Below are positions 15,995 through 27,300 of a stretch of DNA of 64,000 bases, piece by piece (position 1 is the first letter of the stretch; each line of letters opens with the position of its first letter). Both the position numbers and the translations under genes were made by a program. The DNA is from Prado023 sp964418695 (GTDB lineage Bacteria > Actinomycetota > Actinomycetes > S36-B12 > CAIYMF01): positions 106,373-170,372 of the forward strand of contig CAYQMN010000006.1 of NCBI GenBank assembly GCA_964418695.1, written 5' to 3'. The notes beneath the pieces were generated by a model. It was not told the origin of the DNA. It did no database searches and saw only the letters and a list, made by a program, of their open reading frames with translations.

Positions 15995-17692
15995 TCAGGC
16001 CAGCCAGGCGGCGGTGTCGGGGGGCAGCAGGAACCCGCCGTCCGGAGCCGGGGCGAGGTCGGCGCCGCTGGACCGGAGCACCGTGTTGCCGGGGACGACC
16101 GCCGGCTCGGACCCGGTGTTGACCGCGACCACCACGGCCGAGTCGCCGGCGTCCTCGTCACCGGGTCGGAGCATGACGACGCATCGGTCGGACGGGCTAC
16201 TGAGCCAGCGGTGCTTGCCCGGGCCCAGGGCCGGCTCGCGCCGGCGGATCCGCAGTGCCGCCCTGGTCAGCTCCAGCATCGAGTCGGGGTCGTCGGTCTG
16301 CGCCTCGACGCTGAGTGCCCCCCAGTCCGCGGGCTGCGGCAGCCACGGCTGCGCGCCGTCGCCGAACCCGAATCCGACGCCCCCGCGGGTCCACGGGATC
16401 GGCACGCGGCAGCCGTCGCGGTAGCCCTCGGCGCCGTTCGTCCGATGGAAGGCCGGATCCTGGCGGGCCTCCACGGGCATGTCGATGACCTCGGGGAGCC
16501 CCAGCTCCTGGCCCTGGTACAGGTACGCCGACCCGGGCAGCCCGAGCATGAACAGGGTCGCGGCGCGCGCCTGGGCGTTGCCCACCTCGAAGTCCGGGGT
16601 GGTGGACGGCGGCTTGGCGGTGTTGCTGTCCGCGTCGCGTCCCAGCGTCTCGCCGGCGGCCTCCAGGCCGAAGCGGGTCGGGGTGCGCATGACGTCGTGG
16701 TTCTCCAGGACCCAGGTCGGGGGCGCGTCCACCATCGACTCGGTCATCATCGAGGCGTCGACCACGCGGCGCAGCTCCGGGCCGTCCCACGGGCACTTGA
16801 GGTAGTGGAAGTTGAACGTCGTGTGCAGCTCGTCGGGTCGCAGGTAGGCGGCGGTCGCCTCCTCGGTGGCCAGCCACACCTCGCCGACCAGGACCCGGGG
16901 CGGGCTGTAGGTGTCGCTCAGCCGCCGCCACGCGCGCCAGATGTCGTGGACGCCCGGCTGGTCCCACTGCGGCTCGGTCGCGTCCTGGGGTGCGGCGCCG
17001 GGCGCCTGGTAACCGGCCATGTTCGGGTAGCCCGGCGCCTTCACCAAGCCGGAGGCGACGTCGATGCGGAACCCGTCCACACCGCGGTCGAACCAGAACC
17101 GCAGGGTCTCCAGGAAGTCCTCGTGCACCTCCGGGTTCTCCCAGTTGAGGTCGGGCTGCGCGGAGTCGAACAGGTGCAGGTACCACCAGCCCGTCGGCTG
17201 CCCGCCGGCGTCGCGGATCGGGTCCCACGCCGGGCCGCCGAACACGCAGGGCCAGTCGTTGGGCGGGCTGGCCCCGTCGTCGGCGCCGCGCACGCAGTGG
17301 TAGCGCTGCCAGGCCGAGGACCCGGGCTCGGTGGCCAGCGCCTCCTGGAAGAACCGGTGCTGGTCGGAGGTGTGGTTGGGCACCACGTCGATGATGACCT
17401 TCAGGCCCAGGTCGTGGGCGTCGCGCACGAGGGCGTCAGCCTGCTCGACGTCGCCGAACGCGGGGTCGATGTCGCGGAAGTCCGAGACGTCGTAGCCGCC
17501 GTCGGCCTGTGGGGAGGGGTACCAGGGCGAGAACCAGATGGCGTCGACGCCCAGCTTCGCCAGGTGGCCCAGCCGGGCCCGGATCCCGGCGATGTCGCCG
17601 ATCCCGTCGCCGTTCCCGTCGGCCCAGGACTTCGGGTAGATCTGGTAGACGACCGCGCCGCGCCACCACTCCTGCTCGTCGATGCTGCTCAT
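15995..17692 (-). CDS. aglA: Alpha-glucosidase, GH13
   Basis: 565 residues. Exo-acting cytoplasmic enzyme that releases glucose from maltose, isomaltose or short maltodextrins. It begins WWRGAVVYQIYPKSWADGNG, the classic start of oligo-1,6-/alpha-glucosidases. Conserved regions: DVVPNHTS, GFRIDVASGL (nucleophile Asp near residue 211), VLVGEVWL (acid/base Glu near 268), LENHDVMRTPTR (Asp near 332). No signal peptide. ATG at 17692 has AAGGA nine bases upstream. It is divergent from glbO, an arrangement I recall for aglA-glbO in mycobacteria. Trehalose synthase is less likely because the C-terminal maltokinase-linked region and its length are absent. Confidence 0.9.
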   Translation of the reverse strand: MSSIDEQEWWRGAVVYQIYPKSWADGNGDGIGDIAGIRARLGHLAKLGVDAIWFSPWYPSPQADGGYDVSDFRDIDPAFGDVEQADALVRDAHDLGLKVIIDVVPNHTSDQHRFFQEALATEPGSSAWQRYHCVRGADDGASPPNDWPCVFGGPAWDPIRDAGGQPTGWWYLHLFDSAQPDLNWENPEVHEDFLETLRFWFDRGVDGFRIDVASGLVKAPGYPNMAGYQAPGAAPQDATEPQWDQPGVHDIWRAWRRLSDTYSPPRVLVGEVWLATEEATAAYLRPDELHTTFNFHYLKCPWDGPELRRVVDASMMTESMVDAPPTWVLENHDVMRTPTRFGLEAAGETLGRDADSNTAKPPSTTPDFEVGNAQARAATLFMLGLPGSAYLYQGQELGLPEVIDMPVEARQDPAFHRTNGAEGYRDGCRVPIPWTRGGVGFGFGDGAQPWLPQPADWGALSVEAQTDDPDSMLELTRAALRIRRREPALGPGKHRWLSSPSDRCVVMLRPGDEDAGDSAVVVAVNTGSEPAVVPGNTVLRSSGADLAPAPDGGFLLPPDTAAWLA

Positions 17693-17861
17693 CGGCCCAT
17701 CCTTGGCCACCGACCGGGCAGTTGGCCACCCGTACTCCTGGGCAGTTCGCTGGGGTGGCTCTGCGGGGTGGCTCGCCCGGGTGGCCCGCTGGGTCGCCGC
17801 AAGGGGTCGGCGTGAGCTGGAGGGGGCTGAGCGAGCAGCATGGGCCGGCGTGTGGGTGGGA

Positions 17862-17867
17862 TAGATT
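17862..17867 (+). promoter_or_regulatory. Near-leaderless -10 element of glbO
   Basis: TAGATT, a good -10, ends eight bases before the glbO ATG at 17876. No ribosome site is present, so a leaderless or nearly leaderless message is expected, and this decides the start against the earlier ATG at 17840. Confidence 0.6.
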
Positions 17868-17875
17868 CTCAGGCC

Positions 17876-18328
17876 ATGGAACCGGCCACCGCACCTGATC
17901 CGAGCGCCCCTTCGCCGGCCGGACCCGACACCGCGCAGACGCCCTTCGACCGGTTCGGCGGGCACGACTTCTTCGACCTGCTGGTCGAGCGGTTCTACGC
18001 CGGCGTGGCCGAGGACGCCGAGTTGCGCGCGCTCTATCCCGAGGCGGATCTGGGGCCCGCCGCCGAGCGGCTCCAACTGTTCTTGGAGCAGTTCTGGGGC
18101 GGACCGACGACGTACGTCGAGCTGCGCGGGCACCCGCGACTGCGCATGCGGCACGCCGAGTACGCGATCGACGTACGCATGCACGACGCGTGGCTGCGGC
18201 ACATGCGCGCCGCGCTGGACGAGGCGGCGGTCGCCTTCGAGTTGTCGCCGGAGGACGAGCGGGAGCAGTGGGACTACCTGACCCGAGCGGCCTTCGCGAT
18301 GGTCAACACGTACCCCGGCCCAGCCTGA
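17876..18328 (+). CDS. glbO: Group II truncated haemoglobin
   Basis: 150 residues including a ~28-residue Pro/Ala-rich lead. The globin core starts FDRFGGHDFFDLLVERFYAGV; the B10 Tyr (ERFY), CD1 Tyr (RALYPE), proximal His (RMRHAEYAI) and the G8 Trp (HDAWLRHM) that marks group II are all visible. Family members bind O2 with high affinity and may work with peroxides or NO; cytoplasmic or membrane-associated. Convergent with the MscS-type gene, divergent from aglA. Confidence 0.94.
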   Translation: MEPATAPDPSAPSPAGPDTAQTPFDRFGGHDFFDLLVERFYAGVAEDAELRALYPEADLGPAAERLQLFLEQFWGGPTTYVELRGHPRLRMRHAEYAIDVRMHDAWLRHMRAALDEAAVAFELSPEDEREQWDYLTRAAFAMVNTYPGPA

Positions 18329-18394
18329 GTCCCCCGGCCCAGCCTGAAGAACCCGGGCCTGAGGGAGTCCGCCGACCCTGGCTGCCGCCCTCTG

Positions 18395-19360
18395 CTATCT
18401 CGGGGGTGTGGCGGCGGGGGCGGTGCCGGGGGGCAGGGGGACTCCGTCCGCGCCGTACTGCAGGGGTCGGGCGATCATCGGGACGACCACCCCGTGCTCG
18501 TCGAACGCCTTCTTCAGCCGTTCGCGCAGCTCTCGGGTGAGCACCATCTGCTGGCTTGCGCGGGCCTTGCAGGAGAAGCGCACGTACATCGCCTCGCCGG
18601 AGACCGAGTCGACCCCGGAGAACACCGGCCGGCCCAAGGCCATCTCCTGGGTGACCGGGTCGTTGTGCATGTCCGCGCCCACCTCGCCGACGATCTGGCG
18701 GATCTCCTCCAGGTCGGCGTCGTAGGACACCGGCATGATGGCGGTGGCCATCGTCCAGCCCTGCGACTGGTTGGCCACGCGCAGGATCTCGCCGTTGCGC
18801 ACGTACCAGACCACGCCGTTCGCGTCGCGCAGCCGGGTGCAGCGCAGCGCCACCTCCTCGACCGTGCCGATCGCCGAGCCGAGGTCGACCAGGTCGCCCA
18901 CGCCGTACTGGTCCTCCACGATGAGGAAGAACCCGGACAGGTAGTCCTTGACCAGGGTCTGCGCGCCGAAGCCCAGCGCCACGCTGGCCACGCCGGCGCT
19001 GGCGATGATCGGCGCGATGTTCACGCCGATCTCGGTGAGCACCAGCATCACCGCGGTGCCCCAGATCGCCAGGGCCAGGAAGTTGCGCAGCATCTGCCCG
19101 ACCGCCCGGGCCCGCTGCTCGCGCCGCTGGGACATGATCATGACCTGCAGCTCGACGGTCTGCTCGGGGTTGTCGACCAGGTTGTCCTCGCGGCTGCGCC
19201 CGGACTTGATCCAGCGCTGGACCGACGTGCGGATCATCCGGGCGATGACCAGATGCAAGATCGCGGCGCTCACCACGATGAGGGCCACGGTCAGCACCGT
19301 GCCCCAGAAGGACTCGTCCTGGGCGGTCTCGGTTGCCGCCGGCAGCACCTGAAGGATCAC
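18395..19360 (-). CDS. MscS-type mechanosensitive channel
   Basis: 321 residues. Small-conductance mechanosensitive channel that releases solutes on hypo-osmotic shock. Two N-terminal membrane segments (VLTVALIVVSAAILHLVIA; FLALAIWGTAVMLVLTEIG) and the pore-lining helix APIIASAGVASVALGFGAQT (TM3, Gly/Ala-packed) precede the beta domain that starts GFFLIVEDQYGVGDLVDLG. The C-terminal alpha/beta domain ends with a Pro-rich tail. The GTG at 19360 was chosen because TAGGGT lies seven bases upstream (leaderless); upstream sequence in frame is Arg-rich and non-homologous. Convergent with glbO. Confidence 0.92.
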   Translation of the reverse strand: MILQVLPAATETAQDESFWGTVLTVALIVVSAAILHLVIARMIRTSVQRWIKSGRSREDNLVDNPEQTVELQVMIMSQRREQRARAVGQMLRNFLALAIWGTAVMLVLTEIGVNIAPIIASAGVASVALGFGAQTLVKDYLSGFFLIVEDQYGVGDLVDLGSAIGTVEEVALRCTRLRDANGVVWYVRNGEILRVANQSQGWTMATAIMPVSYDADLEEIRQIVGEVGADMHNDPVTQEMALGRPVFSGVDSVSGEAMYVRFSCKARASQQMVLTRELRERLKKAFDEHGVVVPMIARPLQYGADGVPLPPGTAPAATPPR

Positions 19361-19367
19361 GTCGTCA

Positions 19368-19373
19368 ACCCTA
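19368..19373 (-). promoter_or_regulatory. Leaderless -10 element of the MscS gene
   Basis: TAGGGT on the minus strand, seven bases before the GTG at 19360; no Shine-Dalgarno sequence between. Confidence 0.6.
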
Positions 19374-19509
19374 GGCCGTGGGGCTGACAGGAGCATCGAG
19401 CGCGCGCCGAAGCCGTGCTTCGCAAGGCGCCGACAGGAGCGCCCGGCGCGCGCTTGAGCCCTGCCTCGCGGGGTGCTTCGACGGCGCGCGCCGGGGCGGT
19501 CCCTGCACC

Positions 19510-19515
19510 TAGCCT
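19510..19515 (+). promoter_or_regulatory. Probable -10 element of malQ
   Basis: TAGCCT lies 29 bases before the malQ GTG and leaves a short leader with the ribosome site GAGGAGG. No clear -35. Confidence 0.45.
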
Positions 19516-19544
19516 GACCCCCAGCGACGACCAGAGGAGGCGAC

Positions 19545-21833
19545 GTGGCTGCTGGCTCGCAGACCCCGGGAAGTGACTCGGCGGACGCCCCCGGCCCGGC
19601 CGGCGACCAGGACCATCCGGTCCAGCCGGCGCCGCACGTCCCGGACCTCACCCCGCTGCAGGCGACCCCGCCGAAGGTCGTCGAGCCGGAGTGGGAGGAG
19701 CCCAGCTCGGAGCTGATCGAGCTGGCCCGGGCCTACGGGGTCGCCACCGAGTACTGGGACCAGGGCGGTGCGCATCACCGCATCGGCACGGCCACGCTGA
19801 ACGCCGTCCTGGTCGCGCTGGGCGTGGACGTGAGCACCCCGTCGACCGTGTGGAACGCGCTCTACGACCGTCGCATGCAGCCGTGGCGGCGGATGCTGCC
19901 CCCGGTGTTCGTGGCCCGGCAGGGCAGCGAGAGCGGCTGCTGGGTGCATGTGCGCCACGGTGACCCCGTCTCGATGTGGGTCGACCTGGAGGAGGGTGGC
20001 GACGCCTGGTTCCTGCATCAGATGGAGCGTTGGGTGGAGCCGCGGCACGTCGACGGCACGCTGATCGGCGAGGCGACGTTCCGGATCCCGCCCGAGCTGC
20101 CGCTGGGCTGGCACCGCCTCTGGGCCCGCTCGGAGGGGTCCGACGGCGTGGTGCGCGAGGCCTCGTGCGTCCTGGTCGTGACCCCCGCCAGGCTGGCCCC
20201 GCCCGCCCTGTCGACAGGCCGTCAGTGGGGCTTCATGTCCCAGGTGTACTCGATGCGCTCGCGCGCCTCGTGGGGGGCCGGCGACCTGGTCGACCTGGCC
20301 GAGCTCGCCGCGTGGAGCGGGTACGACGAGGGCGCGGACTTCGTGCTGGTCAACCCGCTGCATGCGGCCTCCCCGGTCCCTCCGATGGAGCCCTCGCCCT
20401 ACCTGCCGGTCACCCGCCGCTTCGCCAACCCGCTGTACCTGCGCCCGGAGGCCATCGAGGAGTACGCGAGCCTCGCGCCGGAGGACCGGGCGCGCATCGA
20501 CGCCCTGGGCGAGGGTCCGCGGGCGGCCTCCCTCGCGCCGGACCTGATCGACCGGGACCCGATCTGGGCGGCCAAGTCCGCGGCCCTGGAGATCCTGTTC
20601 GGGACCCCGCGCACCCCGGGGCGTGAGGCCCTGTTCCAGGCGTTCGTCGAGCGCGAGGGCACCGGCCTGCGGGACTTCGCCACCTGGTGCGCGCTGGCCG
20701 AGGCGCACGGCGCGATCTCGCAGGACTGGCCCGCGGCGCTGCAGGACGTCGAGTCACCCGAGGTGGCCGCCGAGCGGGAACGGCTCGCCGAGCGCATCCA
20801 GTGGCACTCGTGGCTGCAGTGGCAGCTCGACGAGCAGCTGTCGGCGGCCCAGCGGGCGGCCGTCGACGCCGGGATGCGCTCCGGGATCGTGCACGACCTG
20901 GCGGTCGGCGTGCACCCGGACGGCGCGGACTCCTGGGCGCTGGCGAAGGTGCTGGCCAAGGGCGTGCACGTGGGCGCGCCGCCGGACATGTACAACCAGA
21001 TGGGCCAGAACTGGTCGCAGCCGCCGTGGCGACCCGACGCGCTGGCCGAGGCGGCGTTCGTGCCGTACCGGGACATGCTGCGCACGATCCTGCGGCATGC
21101 CGGCGGCATCCGGGTCGACCATGTGCTGGGGCTGTTCCGGCTGTGGTGGGTTCCCGAGGGGATGCCGGCCTACAGCGGGACCTTCGTGACCTCCGACCAC
21201 GAGGCGCTCATCGGCATCTTGGCGCTGGAGGCGCATCGCGCGGGCGCCTGGCTGGTCGGCGAGGATCTCGGGACGGTCGAGCCGTGGGTGCGGGACTACC
21301 TGCTCTCCCGCGGGGTGCTGGGCACCACGATCCTCTGGTTCGAGCGCGACTACGCCGCGCAGCCCGATGTCGCGCTGATCCCCGAGCGCTGGCGCGGCGA
21401 CTGCCTGGCGTCGGTCACGGTCCATGACCTGCCACCGACCGCCGGGTTCCTCGCCGGGGAGCACGTGCGCATCCGCGACGAGCTGGGGCTGCTGGTCCGC
21501 TCGCCGCAGGAGGAGCTGGCCGAGACGCAGGCCCAGATCGCGGAGTGGCGCGCACTGTGCGTGAACCGCGGCTGGTTGGCCGAGGACGGGTCCGACGAGG
21601 ACCTGATCGTCGCCCTGCACCACCTGGTGGCGGCGTCGCCGTCCGTGCTGCTCGGGCTCGCGCTCACCGATGCGGTGGGGGACCGGCGCGCGCAGAACCA
21701 GCCCGGAACCGACAAGGAGTACCCGAACTGGCGGGTGCCCCTCACGGACGCGAACGGGGCGGCGGTCACGATCGAGGACCTGCCGGGGCTGCCCCTGCTC
21801 CGCCGATTGGTGGACGCGTTCCGGGCTCGGTAG
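19545..21833 (+). CDS. malQ: 4-alpha-glucanotransferase (amylomaltase), GH77
   Basis: 762 residues. Cytoplasmic enzyme that transfers maltooligosaccharides between glucans and frees glucose. Visible GH77 features: SYxxxSPYLPVTRR-like region (MEPSPYLPVTRRFANPLYL), GGIRVDHVLGLFRLWWVPEG with the nucleophile Asp near residue 525, GEDLGTVEPWVRDYL with the acid/base Glu, and VTVHDLPPTAGFLAGEH with the third Asp. The ~150 N-terminal residues before the barrel are the extra domains found in actinobacterial and E. coli MalQ, preceded by a ~45-residue Pro/Ala-rich lead. GTG start with GAGGAGG upstream. It complements the amylase and alpha-glucosidase in this window. Confidence 0.95.
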   Translation: MAAGSQTPGSDSADAPGPAGDQDHPVQPAPHVPDLTPLQATPPKVVEPEWEEPSSELIELARAYGVATEYWDQGGAHHRIGTATLNAVLVALGVDVSTPSTVWNALYDRRMQPWRRMLPPVFVARQGSESGCWVHVRHGDPVSMWVDLEEGGDAWFLHQMERWVEPRHVDGTLIGEATFRIPPELPLGWHRLWARSEGSDGVVREASCVLVVTPARLAPPALSTGRQWGFMSQVYSMRSRASWGAGDLVDLAELAAWSGYDEGADFVLVNPLHAASPVPPMEPSPYLPVTRRFANPLYLRPEAIEEYASLAPEDRARIDALGEGPRAASLAPDLIDRDPIWAAKSAALEILFGTPRTPGREALFQAFVEREGTGLRDFATWCALAEAHGAISQDWPAALQDVESPEVAAERERLAERIQWHSWLQWQLDEQLSAAQRAAVDAGMRSGIVHDLAVGVHPDGADSWALAKVLAKGVHVGAPPDMYNQMGQNWSQPPWRPDALAEAAFVPYRDMLRTILRHAGGIRVDHVLGLFRLWWVPEGMPAYSGTFVTSDHEALIGILALEAHRAGAWLVGEDLGTVEPWVRDYLLSRGVLGTTILWFERDYAAQPDVALIPERWRGDCLASVTVHDLPPTAGFLAGEHVRIRDELGLLVRSPQEELAETQAQIAEWRALCVNRGWLAEDGSDEDLIVALHHLVAASPSVLLGLALTDAVGDRRAQNQPGTDKEYPNWRVPLTDANGAAVTIEDLPGLPLLRRLVDAFRAR

Positions 21834-21863
21834 GGGGGATGTCCCGATGTCCTGAGATGACAC

Positions 21864-21892
21864 TTGCGCGCCCGTCGTTCAAGAGGTAGGAT
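21864..21892 (+). promoter_or_regulatory. Promoter of the DUF222/HNH gene
   Basis: -35 TTGCGC (21864-21869), 17-base spacer, -10 TAGGAT (21887-21892). This is one of the best two-element promoters in the window. The LexA box begins on its last base, so LexA bound there would cover the start site. Confidence 0.75.
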
Positions 21893-21907
21893 CGAACATA
21901 TGTTCGA
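21892..21907. promoter_or_regulatory. LexA (SOS) box
   Basis: TCGAACATATGTTCGA is a perfect 16-base palindrome and an exact match to the actinobacterial SOS box TCGAACNNNNGTTCGA. It overlaps the -10 of the downstream gene, predicting repression by LexA and induction by DNA damage. Confidence 0.9.
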
Positions 21908-21933
21908 GTAGGTGAGATCACGGGGGGGTGGAC

Positions 21934-23958
<2,025 letters not shown>

Positions 23959-24342
23959 CCCACGGGTCCATCGAGCACGCGGATGGCACGTCCTGAGCGT
24001 GGTACAGCACCTGGTGGAAGCGACTGGGACGTCGAAGCAGCGGGCCTGGTCTTGAACCCGTGCAGGCCCATGGCTGGCCCCCCCACGGTTGGACAGGTTC
24101 CTCTGCCATCAGCCGGCGGGCTCGATGAGCGTCGCCCCCGTCGAGGATCTCGCCGGTGAGGTAGTCGAGGGCGACCCACGCGTCCGCAGGTGTCGGCAGC
24201 AGGCGCCGATGTGGGCCCCTTGCTCACGGGTGGCGAGCAGCAGTCAGCTGTTCACCAGTCCGAACCCGGCGTCAGCGAGGTGGCTGGTACCGCGATGGCG
24301 GCACGTCACTCGGGCGTGGGTGGTCCACCAGCCGAGCGTTCC
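23959..24342. other. Non-coding stretch with a possible decayed gene fragment
   Basis: 384 bases between convergent genes with no convincing full reading frame. Composition is less GC-rich and codon bias is absent on both strands. On the minus strand, about 24105-24215, one frame reads ADAWVALDYLTGEILDGGD, which looks protein-like, but it is bounded upstream by a stop and downstream runs into unstructured sequence. It may be the remnant of a lost gene; the family is not recognised. Confidence 0.35.
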
Positions 24343-24567
24343 CTACGGTTCGCGGTCATGGCGCCGGGCGACCGAGGATCCGGTCAGGAGCGCCGCCGAC
24401 CCCACGACCAAGGCAACCGCTGCTCCCGCGTACACCAGGCCTGGGCTCGAGGCCCCGTAGACGGGAGCGAGCAGCACGGCCAGAGCAGCCAGGATCAGCA
24501 GGGTCGCCGCGACCCTCGAGAAGATCGCGTTCCACCGTTGACGGGTCGTGTCCACCTCACGTCGCAT
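24343..24567 (-). CDS. Small two-helix membrane protein, hypothetical
   Basis: 74 residues from the ATG at 24567 (an ATG at 24621 in the same frame would give 92). A basic N-terminus (RREVDTTRQRWNAIFSR) is followed by two hydrophobic segments, VAATLLILAALAVLLAPVYG and GLVYAGAAVALVVGSAALLTG, and a basic end RRHDREP. The positive-inside pattern suggests both ends face the cytoplasm. No family is recognised, and no strong ribosome site marks the start. It lies upstream of and on the same strand as nothing obvious; pepN starts further right. Real membrane character argues for a gene, but confidence is moderate. Confidence 0.45.
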   Translation of the reverse strand: MRREVDTTRQRWNAIFSRVAATLLILAALAVLLAPVYGASSPGLVYAGAAVALVVGSAALLTGSSVARRHDREP

Positions 24568-24684
24568 CCGCCCATGCTTGGGCTCTTGTGGTGATGTCCG
24601 GCACCGGCCGTTCCTTGACATCGGGGCGGGCGTGTCAGATCCGTGAGTGGCTGCCCGGTCCTCCCGTGTGGTCGATGCGCAGGG

Positions 24685-27237
24685 TCAGGCCCTCGCGTCG
24701 GCCGCCTGGCAGCGCAAGGCGCGCTCGACCCCGTCGCGGCCCTCGACCACCACGCGGCGCAGCCCGTGCGGCAGGTCGTCGGCGGCCAGGAACGCATTGG
24801 TCGCCTCGACCGTCTCCGGCTCCACGAGCAGCCCCGGGTAGAGGCTGGCGACGATGAGCGTGCCCATCTCGGTGCTCCGCGAGGTCCAGATCCCGCGCGC
24901 ATCGGCGAAGAACCGGTCGCGGAACGGCCGGTAGAGGTCGCGCTGCTCGTGGATCGTCAGCCCGGTGAGCGTGGCCTCCAGCAGCGAGTTGGGCAGTCCC
25001 TCGTCGTGCACCACCGACTCCCATGCGGCTGCCTTCGCCCCGGGGGTCGGGACAGCCGCGCGCAGGGCGGTCGCGCTGCGCCGGCCCGAGGCGGTGTCGT
25101 CGCGCTGCTGCTCGGCGGCGATCTCCTCCTCGCCGGCGAGCCCGCGGGCGACCAGTCGCCCGAGCAGCGACCAGCGCAGGTCGGTGTCCACCACCAGGCC
25201 TTGCACCTGAGCCGAGCCGTCGAGCAGCCCACGCAGCAGCCGCAGCTGCTCGTCGGTCCCGGCCACCGAGATCAGCGCCCGGGCGTGTGCCAGCTGGTGG
25301 TCGCTGCCCGGCGCGGCGGCCAGCAGCAGCTCGTGGGCGGCCCGGGCGAGCCGAGCCCGGTACTCGTCGCGGTGCTCGGGCGCGGCGTAGGACTCCACGG
25401 CCACCCGCACCTGCTGGTGGATCTTGCCCACGGCCCCGATGTCGGTCTCCGCCGGCAGCCCGGAGATCGCCAGGTCCAGGTACTCGCCGGTGGACATCTG
25501 CGCGTCGCGGACCATGTCCCAGGCCGCGCCCCAGATCAGCGTGCGGGCCATCGAGTCGGTCAGGTCGCCGATGTGCCCCACCGCGGTCGCCAGCGACTGC
25601 GGGTCCAGGCGGACCTTGGCGAACGTCAGGTCGTCGTCGTTGACCAGGAGCAGGTCGGCCGCCCGACCGGCCAGCCCGGGCACCTCGGTCAGCTCGCCGA
25701 CCACGTCGAGCTCCGCCTGGTCGGTGCGCGTCAGGCTCCCGTCGACCAGCGAGTACAGCCCGACCCGCAGCCGGTGGCTGCGCAGCACCGGCGCCAGCCC
25801 GGCCGGGGTGGTCGGCGGCTCCTGCCGGATCGCCAGCGACTCCAGCGTGCCGTCGGCCGCCCGGGTCACCTCGGGGCGCAGCAGGTTCACCCCGGCGGTC
25901 TGCAGCCACTGCTGCGTCCACTCGCCGAGCTCCCGGCCGGAGGTGGCCTCCAGCTCCACGAGCAGATCGCGCAGCTCGGTGTTGGCGAACCTGTGCTTCT
26001 GGAAGTACACGCGCAGACCGGCGAAGAACTCCTCCTCGCCGACCCAGGCAACGAGCTGGCGCAGCGCGGACGCGCCCTTGGCGTAGGTGATCCCGTCGAA
26101 GTTGAGCTTGACCGCCTCGAGGTCGGTCATGTCCGCGGCGATCGGGTGCGTGGAGGGCAGCTGGTCCTGGCGGTAGGCCCACGTCTTGCGGGCGTTGCTG
26201 AACGTGGTCCAGGCATCGGGGTAGGCGCCGCCCAGGGCCATGACGTGGTGCGAGGCCCACTCGGCGAACGACTCGTTGAGCCACAGGTCGTCCCACCACC
26301 GCATCGTCACCAGGTCGCCGAACCACATGTGCGCCAGCTCGTGCAGGACCGTGTTGGCCCGCTGCTCGTACGCCGCCGCGGTCACCCGCGAGCGGAACAC
26401 GTACTCCTCGATGATCGTCACGCAGGCCGCGTTCTCCATCGCCCCGGCGTTGAACTCGGGCACGAACACCTGGTCGTACTTTCCGAACGGGTAGGGGTGG
26501 CCGAACGCCTCCTCGAAGAACGCGAACCCGGCCTTGGTCTCGGCCAGGATCCGCTCGGCGTCCAGGTAGGACGCCATCGTCGCCCGGCACAGCACCGCCA
26601 TCGGGTAGGTGCCGAACGGCCCGGCGTACTGGTCGCGCACCGCGTGGAACGGCCCGGCGACCAGCGACGTGATGTAGGTCGACATCCGCGGCGTGGGCGC
26701 GAAGTCCCAGCGGGCGACGCCCTCGCGCACCGCCGTGGGCTGCGGCGTCGCACTGGTGGAGACCACCTCCCAGTGCGCGGGCGCGGTGACGTGCCAGGTG
26801 TGCACGGCCTTGAGGTCGGGCTGGTCGAAGCACGCGAACGCCCGCTGTGCGTCGGCGGTCTCGAACTGCGAGTAGAGGTACACCTCCTGGTCGACCGGGT
26901 CGACGAGGCGATGCAGCCCCTCGCCGGTGCGCGAGAAGGCGCAGTCGGCGGTCACGACCAGGACGTTGCGGGCGGCCAGGCCGGGCACCGGCAGCCGCTG
27001 CCCGTCGTACCCGGAGAGGTCCAGCGGCAGGCCGTTCAGAGTGGCCGAGACGATGACCGGCGCGACGATGTCCACCCACGTCTGCGCTCCGGGCGTCGTG
27101 GCGTCGAAGGCGATCGTGCTCGCCGAGTGGAACGTCGTGTCCGACAGGCTCACGTCGAGGTCCACGTCGTAGGTGTGCACCCTCAGCAGCGCCGAGCGCT
27201 GCGCCGCCTCGTCGCGAGTGAGCGCAGGATTGGCCAC
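24685..27237 (-). CDS. pepN: Aminopeptidase N, M1 family
   Basis: 850 residues. Zinc metallopeptidase that removes N-terminal residues from peptides in the cytoplasm. The exopeptidase motif GAMENAA lies near residue 264 and the zinc motif HELAH near 297, with the third ligand Glu in NESFAEW 19 residues later and the catalytic Tyr region downstream. N-terminal beta domain and the long C-terminal helical domain (about 520-850, ERAP1-like) complete the usual actinobacterial length. GTG start at 27237 with GGAGG close upstream. cutC lies 60 bases upstream on the same strand, so the two may be co-transcribed. Confidence 0.95.
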   Translation of the reverse strand: MANPALTRDEAAQRSALLRVHTYDVDLDVSLSDTTFHSASTIAFDATTPGAQTWVDIVAPVIVSATLNGLPLDLSGYDGQRLPVPGLAARNVLVVTADCAFSRTGEGLHRLVDPVDQEVYLYSQFETADAQRAFACFDQPDLKAVHTWHVTAPAHWEVVSTSATPQPTAVREGVARWDFAPTPRMSTYITSLVAGPFHAVRDQYAGPFGTYPMAVLCRATMASYLDAERILAETKAGFAFFEEAFGHPYPFGKYDQVFVPEFNAGAMENAACVTIIEEYVFRSRVTAAAYEQRANTVLHELAHMWFGDLVTMRWWDDLWLNESFAEWASHHVMALGGAYPDAWTTFSNARKTWAYRQDQLPSTHPIAADMTDLEAVKLNFDGITYAKGASALRQLVAWVGEEEFFAGLRVYFQKHRFANTELRDLLVELEATSGRELGEWTQQWLQTAGVNLLRPEVTRAADGTLESLAIRQEPPTTPAGLAPVLRSHRLRVGLYSLVDGSLTRTDQAELDVVGELTEVPGLAGRAADLLLVNDDDLTFAKVRLDPQSLATAVGHIGDLTDSMARTLIWGAAWDMVRDAQMSTGEYLDLAISGLPAETDIGAVGKIHQQVRVAVESYAAPEHRDEYRARLARAAHELLLAAAPGSDHQLAHARALISVAGTDEQLRLLRGLLDGSAQVQGLVVDTDLRWSLLGRLVARGLAGEEEIAAEQQRDDTASGRRSATALRAAVPTPGAKAAAWESVVHDEGLPNSLLEATLTGLTIHEQRDLYRPFRDRFFADARGIWTSRSTEMGTLIVASLYPGLLVEPETVEATNAFLAADDLPHGLRRVVVEGRDGVERALRCQAADARA

Positions 27238-27300
27238 GGGACCTCCAGGGGGAAGCGGGCGCGCAGGCCCGCGGATCGATCGGAATGCCCCGCGATTGTC

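Noticed and set aside
16479..16805. Plus-strand frame inside aglA
   Set aside because: Within the alpha-glucosidase gene with no start signal; shadow.
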